A stretch of 29,824 bases of DNA from contig JABHUV010000195.1 of assembly GCA_018658605.1 (NCBI GenBank), forward strand, positions 1-29,824, read 5' to 3'. Each line of letters opens with the position of its first letter. Positions within the stretch are counted from its first letter, which is position 1. The notes below the pieces were generated by a model. It saw nothing but the letters and a program-made list of their open reading frames with translations. It was not told where the DNA came from and ran no database searches. A program made the position numbers and the translations under genes. Shown here in pieces: positions 23,357-29,824 of this stretch. Origin of the DNA: Planctomycetaceae bacterium (GTDB lineage Bacteria; Planctomycetota; Planctomycetia; Pirellulales; Pirellulaceae).

Positions 23357-24817
23357 ATGGGCTTTCGTAATCGTCGACAATTTCTTGAAGAATCAATGCT
23401 TGCTGCAGCCTCCGCTGCCGCTGTAGGTGCGCCGGCTATTTCATATGGCGTTGAAGATCAAAGCAGTAGCCCCAATGAAAAACTAGGCGTTGCTGTGGTT
23501 GGCGTCCGCGGTCGTGGTGGTAGTCACATCGGTGCGTTCGCCGGTCGTAAAGATACTGAGATTCTTTATATATGTGACGCTGATCGAGACGTGGGGGCTC
23601 GTCGAGCTGCTGAAGTTGGCAAGCGCCAAGGCGGAAATGTCCCGAAATTTGAGGAAGATATTCGAAAAGTACTCGAGGACAATCGAGTCGATATTGTTAG
23701 TATCGCCACGCCTAACCACTGGCATGCATTGGCAGCGATTTGGTCCATGCAGGCTGGCAAAGATGTTTACGTTGAAAAGCCCGTTAGCCATAACGTGAGC
23801 GAAGGTCGTCGCATCGTCGAAGCCGCTCGTAAATATAATCGCGTCTGTCAAACCGGTACGCAATCTCGTAGTAACCCCGGTATGATCGAACTTGTGAAGT
23901 TTGTCCAAAGCGGTAAAATTGGTGATGTCAATGTCGCTCGTGGACTTTGCTATAAACGTCGGGCGTCAATTGGTACTCGAGGCAAGTACGCCGCTCCCGA
24001 TAGTGTCAACTATGATCTTTGGTTGGGGCCCGCACCTAACAAAGATCATGTTTCACGACCTCAGTTCCATTACGATTGGCATTGGCAATGGGATTACGGA
24101 AATGGTGACCTGGGTAATCAAGGTATCCATCAAATGGACATTGCGCGTTGGGGATTAGGTGTTGATCGCTTTGCAGTCTCTACGCTGAGCTACGGTGGCC
24201 GCTTTAGCTATGTTGATGCCGGTGACACTGCTAACACGCAAGTTGTCTCTCATGGCTATGGTAAGAAGTCCTTGATTTTTGAAGTACGTGGACTGGAAAC
24301 ATCGGCTTACAAAGGTGCTAAAATTGGCGTCATCTTTGAAGGTAGTGAAGGTTACGCCGTTTGCCCTTCGTACAATTCCGGTTCTGCTTTTGATAAAGAT
24401 GGGAATTTAATTAAGACGTTTTCCGGAAACGGCAACCACTTTGATAACTTTGTCCAGGCAGTGCGGGCTCGAGACCATAAGGTCCTCAATGCGGATATCG
24501 AGGAAGGCCATTTATCCAGCGCACTATGTCACCTAGGTAATATTTCTCTTCGTACTGGTGGACCTTTGGATATTGAAAAAGCCGAGAAGAGCCTCAAGGC
24601 GCATCGTTCCCAAGATGATGTGCAGGATACGTTCAATCGAACCTTGGCTCATGCCAAATCCAATAAATCCGATTTTGCAACAACTCCCTTCCAATTCGGA
24701 TCATTGTTGGAAATTAATCCTGAAGATGAGTCGATCGTTGGTAATGAAGCTGCCAGCCATCAACTCTCACGAGAATATCGTAAGCCGTTTGAAGTACCTG
24801 CGGCAGGGCAGGTTTAG
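23357..24817 (+). CDS. Tat-exported Gfo/Idh/MocA-family oxidoreductase
   Basis: This protein has 486 residues. The N-terminus has the twin-arginine motif NRRQFL followed by an Ala-rich hydrophobic stretch, so it is exported folded by Tat, probably with its NAD(P) bound. The Rossmann domain begins LGVAVVGVRGRGG. EKP at 140-142 is the family's catalytic-lysine motif. The C-terminal domain carries WHWQWDYGNGDLGNQGIHQMDIARWG with the conserved catalytic His. Such exported oxidoreductases are numerous in planctomycetes and are thought to act on sugars or sugar acids; the substrate is not evident. I chose ATG 23357 over GTG 23354 because AAAAGGGG lies at 23343-23350. Tandem hairpins end the gene. 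Confidence 0.93.
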   Translation: MGFRNRRQFLEESMLAAASAAAVGAPAISYGVEDQSSSPNEKLGVAVVGVRGRGGSHIGAFAGRKDTEILYICDADRDVGARRAAEVGKRQGGNVPKFEEDIRKVLEDNRVDIVSIATPNHWHALAAIWSMQAGKDVYVEKPVSHNVSEGRRIVEAARKYNRVCQTGTQSRSNPGMIELVKFVQSGKIGDVNVARGLCYKRRASIGTRGKYAAPDSVNYDLWLGPAPNKDHVSRPQFHYDWHWQWDYGNGDLGNQGIHQMDIARWGLGVDRFAVSTLSYGGRFSYVDAGDTANTQVVSHGYGKKSLIFEVRGLETSAYKGAKIGVIFEGSEGYAVCPSYNSGSAFDKDGNLIKTFSGNGNHFDNFVQAVRARDHKVLNADIEEGHLSSALCHLGNISLRTGGPLDIEKAEKSLKAHRSQDDVQDTFNRTLAHAKSNKSDFATTPFQFGSLLEINPEDESIVGNEAASHQLSREYRKPFEVPAAGQV

Positions 24818-24831
24818 AGTCCGGCTTGTGA

Positions 24832-24859
24832 AGGCAGTCGCCAAATTTGGCGACTGCCT
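24832..24859. repeat. 28-bp perfect palindrome after the oxidoreductase gene
   Basis: AGGCAGTCGCCAAA is followed directly by its exact reverse complement. As RNA it folds into a strong hairpin with a small loop. No T run follows, so by itself it is not a classic terminator. It sits 14 bases after the stop codon and 9 bases before the next hairpin, so it may protect the 3' end. Confidence 0.9.
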
Positions 24860-24868
24860 AAACGTTTC

Positions 24869-24910
24869 AACCGCCGATTATTCGCCCAGCGGATAGTCGG
24901 CGGTTTTGTT
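24869..24910 (+). terminator. Intrinsic terminator after the oxidoreductase gene
   Basis: AACCGCCGATTATTCG (24869-24884) pairs with CGGATAGTCGGCGGTT (24890-24905) over 16 positions, two of them G-U, with loop CCCAG. TTTTGTT follows. It ends the upstream transcript just before the pseudouridine synthase gene. Confidence 0.88.
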
Positions 24911-24940
24911 GTCTGTCACGTTTCCTAAAACATTACTGCA

Positions 24941-25675
24941 TTGAAGAAAGATACTGCCTTGCCGCTTGAATTATTGGGGGAGATCAAGATTCTGTATGAA
25001 GAAGGCCCGTGTATGCTAGTGTACAAACCGGGAGGGCTATTGACCCAAGCGCCACCGCATATCGAGAGTTTAGAATTGAAAATGAAGCGGTATATCCGCC
25101 AGCGGGACAGTAAACTAGGCAAAGTCTATTTAGGTGTGCCCCATCGATTGGATCGTCCTGTGTCGGGAGTGATGGTGTTGGCGTTGCATCAACGCGCTGC
25201 CAAACGCATTTCTGAGCAATTCCAACGTCGAGACGTTAACAAGACGTACTGGGCCTGCGTTCGCGGATCGGAGTTACCCGAGCATGGCACGTGGGTCGAC
25301 TTTATGCGGAAGGTTCCAGGTGAAGCGCGTAGTGAAATATGTGACGAAACGGCTGACGGAGCAAAACAGGCTGTATTGCATTATCGAGTGTTACAACAAC
25401 GAGCGGAAAAAAGTTGGCTCGAAATCGAACTAGAAACGGGGCGGACGCATCAAATACGGTTGCAGTGTGGTTCTCGCAAAGTACCGATTGTCGGGGATTT
25501 GTTGTATGGTTCAGATCAACTATTTGGCGAACATCACGAAGATGAAAGGCGCAGATGCATTGCTTTGCATGCACGTCATTTGCATTTGCGGCACCCCATG
25601 GTCGACAAATACATCGAACAGACTGCGGAATTGCCCTCGAGTTGGGAAGCGGCGGGTATTTTGTTGGCGGATTGA
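24941..25675 (+). CDS. RluA-family RNA pseudouridine synthase
   Basis: This 244-residue protein converts uridine to pseudouridine in rRNA or tRNA. The catalytic motif PHRLDRPVSG has D71. The GRTHQIRLQ motif lies in the C-terminal half, followed by GDLLYGSD. There is no N-terminal S4 domain, so it is a short RluA/YqcB-like form; the target base cannot be told. The start is TTG 24941, just after the terminator. An in-frame TAA at 24926 and the lack of a clear ribosome binding site leave only this TTG or a rare ATT at 24932. Confidence 0.9.
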   Translation: MKKDTALPLELLGEIKILYEEGPCMLVYKPGGLLTQAPPHIESLELKMKRYIRQRDSKLGKVYLGVPHRLDRPVSGVMVLALHQRAAKRISEQFQRRDVNKTYWACVRGSELPEHGTWVDFMRKVPGEARSEICDETADGAKQAVLHYRVLQQRAEKSWLEIELETGRTHQIRLQCGSRKVPIVGDLLYGSDQLFGEHHEDERRRCIALHARHLHLRHPMVDKYIEQTAELPSSWEAAGILLAD

Positions 25676-25744
25676 TTCATGGCGATCAAAAAATAGGTTG
25701 ATTTGCCGCCCCTAACAACGGTTCTCATAATAGTACATTCACAA

Positions 25745-25750
25745 TATAAT
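25745..25750 (+). promoter_or_regulatory. Possible -10 element upstream of mqnA
   Basis: A perfect TATAAT lies 61 bases before the mqnA ATG. With a 17-bp spacer the -35 would be TTCTCA at 25722-25727, which matches the consensus at four of six positions. It fits a sigma-70-type promoter for mqnA-mqnC, but matches by chance are common in AT-rich DNA. Confidence 0.4.
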
Positions 25751-25811
25751 ACGCGCTGCTTTTGAAGATAATATGTAGTGTGTTGAAACGCTTCTTTCGG
25801 ACAAAAAATCA

Positions 25812-26603
25812 ATGACGCAGAGTCTAAAAATAGGTGCAGTTTCCTACTTAAACACCAAACCACTTGTTTACGGTTTACAACAGCGTTTACCTGAGGCAGA
25901 AATAACGTTTGATTTGCCGGGGCGGCTCGCGGACGATTTGGCGCGAGGTGAACTTGATATTGCGTTGATTCCAACCGTCGAAACGTTTGATTTCCCAGAA
26001 TACAAAATTTTGTCAGATGCCTGCATCGCCTGCCGCGGACCGGTTCATAGCGTTGCGCTTGTTAGTCGTTGTGCTTCGGGTGAAATTCGTACCCTGGCCC
26101 TCGATGAAGGTTCGCGGACTAGTGTGGCATTGGTGCAAGTCCTGCTCAAAAAAAGACTTGGCCTTAGGCCAAAATTGCAGGGTTTTCCTATCGGGCAATC
26201 ACTAGAGAGTACCGAAACAGATGCCGTTTTGATTATCGGTGACCGTGCTATGCACATACCAGCGGATGAGTACGAAGAAATTTGGGATCTTGGTGAACAC
26301 TGGGTTGACTGGACTGGATTACCCTTCGTGTTTGCGATGTGGACGGCACGTGCTGGAATTGAACAGGATCTGTCTGAGTTTGAACGGGCATTTTCCGCAG
26401 CGCGTGATGATGGTCTTGCAAATTTAGAGAAGATTGCAGCCGCCCACGCTGACGATCTCGGACTGTCGACCGAACAGTGCCTGACCTATCTGAGAGATCA
26501 TTTACACTTTTATTTAGGCGACGCTGAACGCCAGTCAATGGAGTTGTTCCGCGGTTATGTCGGCGAATTGTTTCCCGCTGCCAAACCTATCAAGTCGATT
26601 TAG
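25812..26603 (+). CDS. mqnA: Chorismate dehydratase MqnA
   Basis: This 263-residue protein matches MqnA: the start KIGAVSYLNTKPLVYGL, then ARGELDIALIPTVE, and TDAVLIIGDRAM followed by DLGEHWVDWTGLPFVFAMW. MqnA makes 3-enolpyruvylbenzoate from chorismate, the first step of the futalosine route to menaquinone. mqnC follows nine bases later on the same strand, so the two are an operon. The cell therefore probably uses futalosine-derived menaquinone, not the classical MenA-H route. MqnE/MqnB and MqnD are not in the window. Confidence 0.96.
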   Translation: MTQSLKIGAVSYLNTKPLVYGLQQRLPEAEITFDLPGRLADDLARGELDIALIPTVETFDFPEYKILSDACIACRGPVHSVALVSRCASGEIRTLALDEGSRTSVALVQVLLKKRLGLRPKLQGFPIGQSLESTETDAVLIIGDRAMHIPADEYEEIWDLGEHWVDWTGLPFVFAMWTARAGIEQDLSEFERAFSAARDDGLANLEKIAAAHADDLGLSTEQCLTYLRDHLHFYLGDAERQSMELFRGYVGELFPAAKPIKSI

Positions 26604-26612
26604 AGAATTACT

Positions 26613-27767
26613 ATGAGTGACATTCAACCGATTTTGGACAAAGCAGTTGCGGGACAGCGCATTTCACTGCAAGAGGGAATCTCACTAATGCGATCGCATG
26701 ATTTGGATGCCATCGGACGAGCTGCCAACAGCGTGACGCTACGCATGCACCCTGAGTCTTACCGAACCTATAACATTGATCGAAATATCAACTACTCGAA
26801 TATCTGCACAGCGGTCTGCGATTTCTGTGCGTTTTATCGAAGTCCCGCTAGTACCGAAGGTTGGGTACTAGAGCGGGAAGAGTTATTAGCTAAAGTCGAA
26901 GAAACGGTTCAACTTGGCGGTGACCAAATTCTATTGCAAGGCGGACTGCATCACGAATATAGACTCGATTGGTACGAACAGCTGTTAAGAGATATTCACC
27001 ATCGCTGTCCCAGCATAAATATTCATGGATTCAGCCCACCTGAATTACATCATTTTACAAAACTTAATAATTTGTCGATCACTGAAGTGTTAACTAGGCT
27101 GCGGAGTGCTGGGCTGGGTAGCATCCCCGGCGGTGGCGCCGAGATTCTAGTAGATCGCGTGCGAGATGAAATGACTCGGGGTAAAGTCAACTCAGATGAT
27201 TGGCTTGATGTGATGCGTCAATGGCACAAGATGGATGGCATTAGCACAGCGACGATGATGTACGGCCATGTTGAGACCCTTGAGGAACGTGTCGGACACA
27301 TGGAGCGAGTAAGGCAACTACAGGATGAAACAAATGGATTCACCGCGTTTATATCATGGACGTTTCAACCAGATAACACTCCGTTAGATCACATTTCCCC
27401 CGTAGGGTCTTTTGAATATCTTAAGGTTCAAGCGATCTCGCGATTATTCTTGGATAATATTCCAAATATCCAATCAAGTTGGGTTACGCAGGGGCTGAAA
27501 ATTGGCCAATTGGCAATGCTTTATGGTGCCAATGATATGGGAAGTTTGATGATTGAGGAAAACGTAGTGTCCGAGGCGGGCACCGTTCATTACCTCACGT
27601 TAGACCAGATTCGCGAAGCCATCGAAGAACTTGGTTTTGAGCCGCGACAACGTAACGTGCGGTATGAGCTGTTTGACGACGAACATGAACAAACGGCGGT
27701 TGCGGCGAATCGAGATTGGTTGGACAAGCGAAAGCAAGCCGAGCAACCTGTCTATCAGCTAAATTAA
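26613..27767 (+). CDS. mqnC: Cyclic dehypoxanthine futalosine synthase MqnC
   Basis: This 384-residue radical SAM enzyme has the 4Fe-4S motif C65-x3-C69-x2-C72 (NICTAVCDFCAF). Other family segments are GGDQILLQGGLHHEY, NIHGFSPPE, GLGSIPGGGAEIL and SWVTQGLKIGQLAMLYGANDMG. It cyclises dehypoxanthine futalosine by a radical mechanism, an essential menaquinone step. The IPGGGAEIL form and overall length favour MqnC over its paralogue MqnE. It begins nine bases after mqnA. Confidence 0.95.
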   Translation: MSDIQPILDKAVAGQRISLQEGISLMRSHDLDAIGRAANSVTLRMHPESYRTYNIDRNINYSNICTAVCDFCAFYRSPASTEGWVLEREELLAKVEETVQLGGDQILLQGGLHHEYRLDWYEQLLRDIHHRCPSINIHGFSPPELHHFTKLNNLSITEVLTRLRSAGLGSIPGGGAEILVDRVRDEMTRGKVNSDDWLDVMRQWHKMDGISTATMMYGHVETLEERVGHMERVRQLQDETNGFTAFISWTFQPDNTPLDHISPVGSFEYLKVQAISRLFLDNIPNIQSSWVTQGLKIGQLAMLYGANDMGSLMIEENVVSEAGTVHYLTLDQIREAIEELGFEPRQRNVRYELFDDEHEQTAVAANRDWLDKRKQAEQPVYQLN

Positions 27768-27846
27768 AATCTAACCGTAGAGAGTATTTGTGTTGCTCTC
27801 CCGTGGTCGAGTTGCAAAGCGGATGCATGAAGCAAGGGTGTTGAAC

Positions 27847-28644
27847 GTGATTGTTGTAGAGAAACTAGAAAAAACATATCCGGATCTACAGCGGGGAGCT
27901 GTATGTGCTGTCCGTGGAATCAGTTTCGTAGCCGCTCCCGGACAGGTGTTCGGATTGCTAGGCCCCAATGGGGCAGGTAAAACTACGGTGTTGCGGATGC
28001 TATCGACGATGCTTAAGCCAACGGGGGGATCGGCGACAGTCGCGGGCTTTGACGTGGAAACTCAAGCCGAGGAGGTGCGCCGTCAAATTGGCTTTGTGTC
28101 CGCCAACACCGCTAACTACGACCGCATGTCCGCTTTTGAGATGGTGCAGTTCTTTGGCCAATTACATGGCCTGTCGAATGATGCGTTAGCCGAGCGCAGT
28201 GAAGTTGTGTTCCAACAATTACAAATGCACGATTTTCGAGATACGACGTGCGGGAAAATGTCGACGGGCATGAAACAGAAAGTTTCGATTGCGCGGGCTA
28301 TTATTCATGACCCACCGGTTTTGATTTTCGATGAGGCAACCGTTGGACTCGATGTATTGGTAGGTCGTTCTTTGCAAAACACGGTCCTGCAGTTTAAAGA
28401 ACAAGGTAAATGCATTATCTATTCGACACACCACATGAATGAAGCGGAAAGAGTTTGTGATCATGTGGCGATAATGTACCAAGGGGATATTTTAGCTGAG
28501 GGGGGTCAGCATGAGTTATGTGAACAACACGGACAACAGAACCTCGAAGAACTGTTTTTTGCTCTGATTAACGAACACGATTCCCAGGAAAATAGCCTAG
28601 GGATAGTTGCTCAAGACGTAATCGCTACGGAGCAGCAATCATGA
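27847..28644 (+). CDS. NatA-like ABC transporter ATP-binding protein
   Basis: This protein has 265 residues from the chosen start. Walker A GPNGAGKT is at 39-46. The signature is STGMKQKVSIARA, the divergent form usual in NatA-type exporters, and Walker B is LIFDEATVGLD. The His switch lies in YSTHHMNEAE. It energises the permease that follows, with which it overlaps by four bases (ATGA). NatA/NatB exports Na+ in Bacillus, but relatives export other substrates. I chose GTG 27847 because AAGGG at 27834-27838 is eight bases upstream and the family sequence starts there. The frame is open to ATG 27823 and GTG 27790, so a longer protein (up to 284 residues) is possible. Confidence 0.92.
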   Translation: MIVVEKLEKTYPDLQRGAVCAVRGISFVAAPGQVFGLLGPNGAGKTTVLRMLSTMLKPTGGSATVAGFDVETQAEEVRRQIGFVSANTANYDRMSAFEMVQFFGQLHGLSNDALAERSEVVFQQLQMHDFRDTTCGKMSTGMKQKVSIARAIIHDPPVLIFDEATVGLDVLVGRSLQNTVLQFKEQGKCIIYSTHHMNEAERVCDHVAIMYQGDILAEGGQHELCEQHGQQNLEELFFALINEHDSQENSLGIVAQDVIATEQQS

Positions 28645-29824
28645 ATTGGTCAAATGTCAAACGAATATTTAACCGCGAAATACGTGATCAGTTGCGTGAC
28701 CGCCGCACACTATTTACGACGATGATTTTGCCGTTGATGATGTACCCGATCTTAGGTTTGTTAATGCTACAGGTCGCTCAGTTTGTAAGTGAGACGGCGA
28801 GCAAGGTACAGGTTGTTGGTGCGGATTCGATAGGTGAACTCCCCGAGTTGTTCGTCGATAATAGATTTACGGATACGCATGCTCCGGCAGAGGGTAAACT
28901 GCTAAATTTGGAATTTTCTCGCGGTAACAAACAATCGACAGCTAAGGTGGTTTATGACCATGCAAAAGACTTAGTGGATGCCGATGAGTTCGACGCAGTC
29001 GTCGTATTTCCGCCGGACTTGCAGGCCTACATCTTGGCGCTGCGTAACGAAGTCGTGTCGTCACGGAAAAATGATGCAGTGGCTGTTGAAGATGAGGAAG
29101 AAGTTGGCAGTGCACTCAAGTCGGATGAAAGTGTTTTGTCGCAGGGACCACAAATTGTTTTCAATTCAGTGGATGATAAATCAAAAATTGCACACAAACG
29201 GATAGCTAGTGTGCTTGAAAGTTGGCAAGCAAGTATCAAACAAACGCTTTTTCAAGCGGGTAATATTCCGCTGAAGATCGCCGACCCGATTGCAATTGTC
29301 AACCGCGATACTGCTCCGGAAGAAAGTCGCACCGCCGCGCTCTGGGCGAGTATTATTCCCATGTTACTATTGATGTGGACTTTGTCTGGGGCATTCTATC
29401 CCGCTGTAGACCTCTGCGCCGGCGAAAAGGAGCGTGGAACGTTGGAAACGCTATTGTGTGGACCGGCAAAACGTCTCGAAATTGTGGCGGGCAAACTTCT
29501 GACTATTATGACTTTCAGCTTCTTTACGTCACTATTTAACCTAATCAGTATCGCTTTTACTGGTGTCTTTCTGATTGGCAGAATGATGCCTGAAGGTAGC
29601 CCGCTGCAAGAACGATTAGGCACTGTTCCTGGTTGGAGTATTCTTTGGAGCTTAGTAGTACTCGTACCGCTAGTTGCGATGTTCAGTGCATTGGCTCTCT
29701 CAGCAGCTACGTTTGCTCGCAGTAGCAAAGAAGGCCAGTATTATATGATGCCGCTTTTGATTTTGTGTATGCCGTTGATGATGATAAGCATGATTCCCAG
29801 TGTCGAATTAGATTTGGGCACCAG
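28641..29824 (+). CDS. NatB-like ABC-2 type permease (3' end beyond window)
   Basis: I translated the frame by hand from the ATG at 28641; it stays open for 394 codons to the right edge. An N-terminal cytoplasmic helix (VKRIFNREIRDQLRDRRTLF) leads into the first membrane helix at about 26-46. A long external loop with an acidic Glu/Asp-rich patch at about 145-175 follows. At least three more hydrophobic helices begin near residue 235. The segment EKERGTLETLL is the cytoplasmic coupling motif of ABC-2/NatB permeases. The gene overlaps the ATPase gene by four bases, so the two are translationally coupled. The substrate is unknown; Na+ or a peptide/lipid are options. Confidence 0.92.
   Translation, partial: MNWSNVKRIFNREIRDQLRDRRTLFTTMILPLMMYPILGLLMLQVAQFVSETASKVQVVGADSIGELPELFVDNRFTDTHAPAEGKLLNLEFSRGNKQSTAKVVYDHAKDLVDADEFDAVVVFPPDLQAYILALRNEVVSSRKNDAVAVEDEEEVGSALKSDESVLSQGPQIVFNSVDDKSKIAHKRIASVLESWQASIKQTLFQAGNIPLKIADPIAIVNRDTAPEESRTAALWASIIPMLLLMWTLSGAFYPAVDLCAGEKERGTLETLLCGPAKRLEIVAGKLLTIMTFSFFTSLFNLISIAFTGVFLIGRMMPEGSPLQERLGTVPGWSILWSLVVLVPLVAMFSALALSAATFARSSKEGQYYMMPLLILCMPLMMISMIPSVELDLGT

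Overview
The window looks like a chromosomal segment of a planctomycete, probably of the Pirellulales type. Three things point there: archaeal-type tetrahydromethanopterin (H4MPT) C1 genes in a bacterium, a lipoprotein joining a FlgI-like domain to HEAT-like repeats, and an exported Gfo/Idh/MocA oxidoreductase next to an exported CehA/McbA-type hydrolase. TTG and GTG starts are frequent. The assignment is inference from gene content; there is no rRNA here to confirm it. I see no CRISPR array, prophage, insertion sequence, tRNA or restriction/defence locus. This is mostly core chromosome.

Left part (1-5272, all minus strand). A large membrane protein with an N-terminal GYF_2 domain and a C-terminal PKEANGDQ octapeptide repeat runs off the left edge. 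Upstream of it lie an OleC-like AMP-forming ligase, a RimK-like ATP-grasp ligase and methenyl-H4MPT cyclohydrolase (mch). The last two form a tight pair for H4MPT-linked C1 transfer.

5539-11706 (plus strand). A DtxR/MntR-type metal regulator and a DinB-fold protein are followed by the signal recognition particle RNA. Then comes a replication/recombination/sigma cluster: dnaX, ebfC (ybaB), recR and rpoN. dnaX carries an A10 run at which slippage in either direction gives an almost immediate stop, so a short gamma form is likely. A 748-bp non-coding gap rich in short perfect inverted repeats leads to a helix-turn-helix/degenerate-receiver protein that ends in a strong terminator.

13187-21612. 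moaC (plus) converges on nrdR (minus). The minus strand then carries smc, the FlgI-HEAT lipoprotein, and a tight dnaJ-like/rnpA/yidD cluster.

21763-29824 (plus strand). The exported CehA/McbA-like protein and Tat-exported oxidoreductase end in tandem hairpins. They are followed by an RluA-family pseudouridine synthase, the futalosine-pathway menaquinone genes mqnA and mqnC, and a NatA/NatB-type ABC exporter whose permease runs off the right edge.

The points most worth a second look are the dnaX slippage site, the SRP RNA with a non-GNRA apical loop, the repeat-bearing GYF_2 protein, the hairpin-rich gap before the HTH/receiver gene, and the FlgI-HEAT fusion. I did not find a clearly new multi-gene system.
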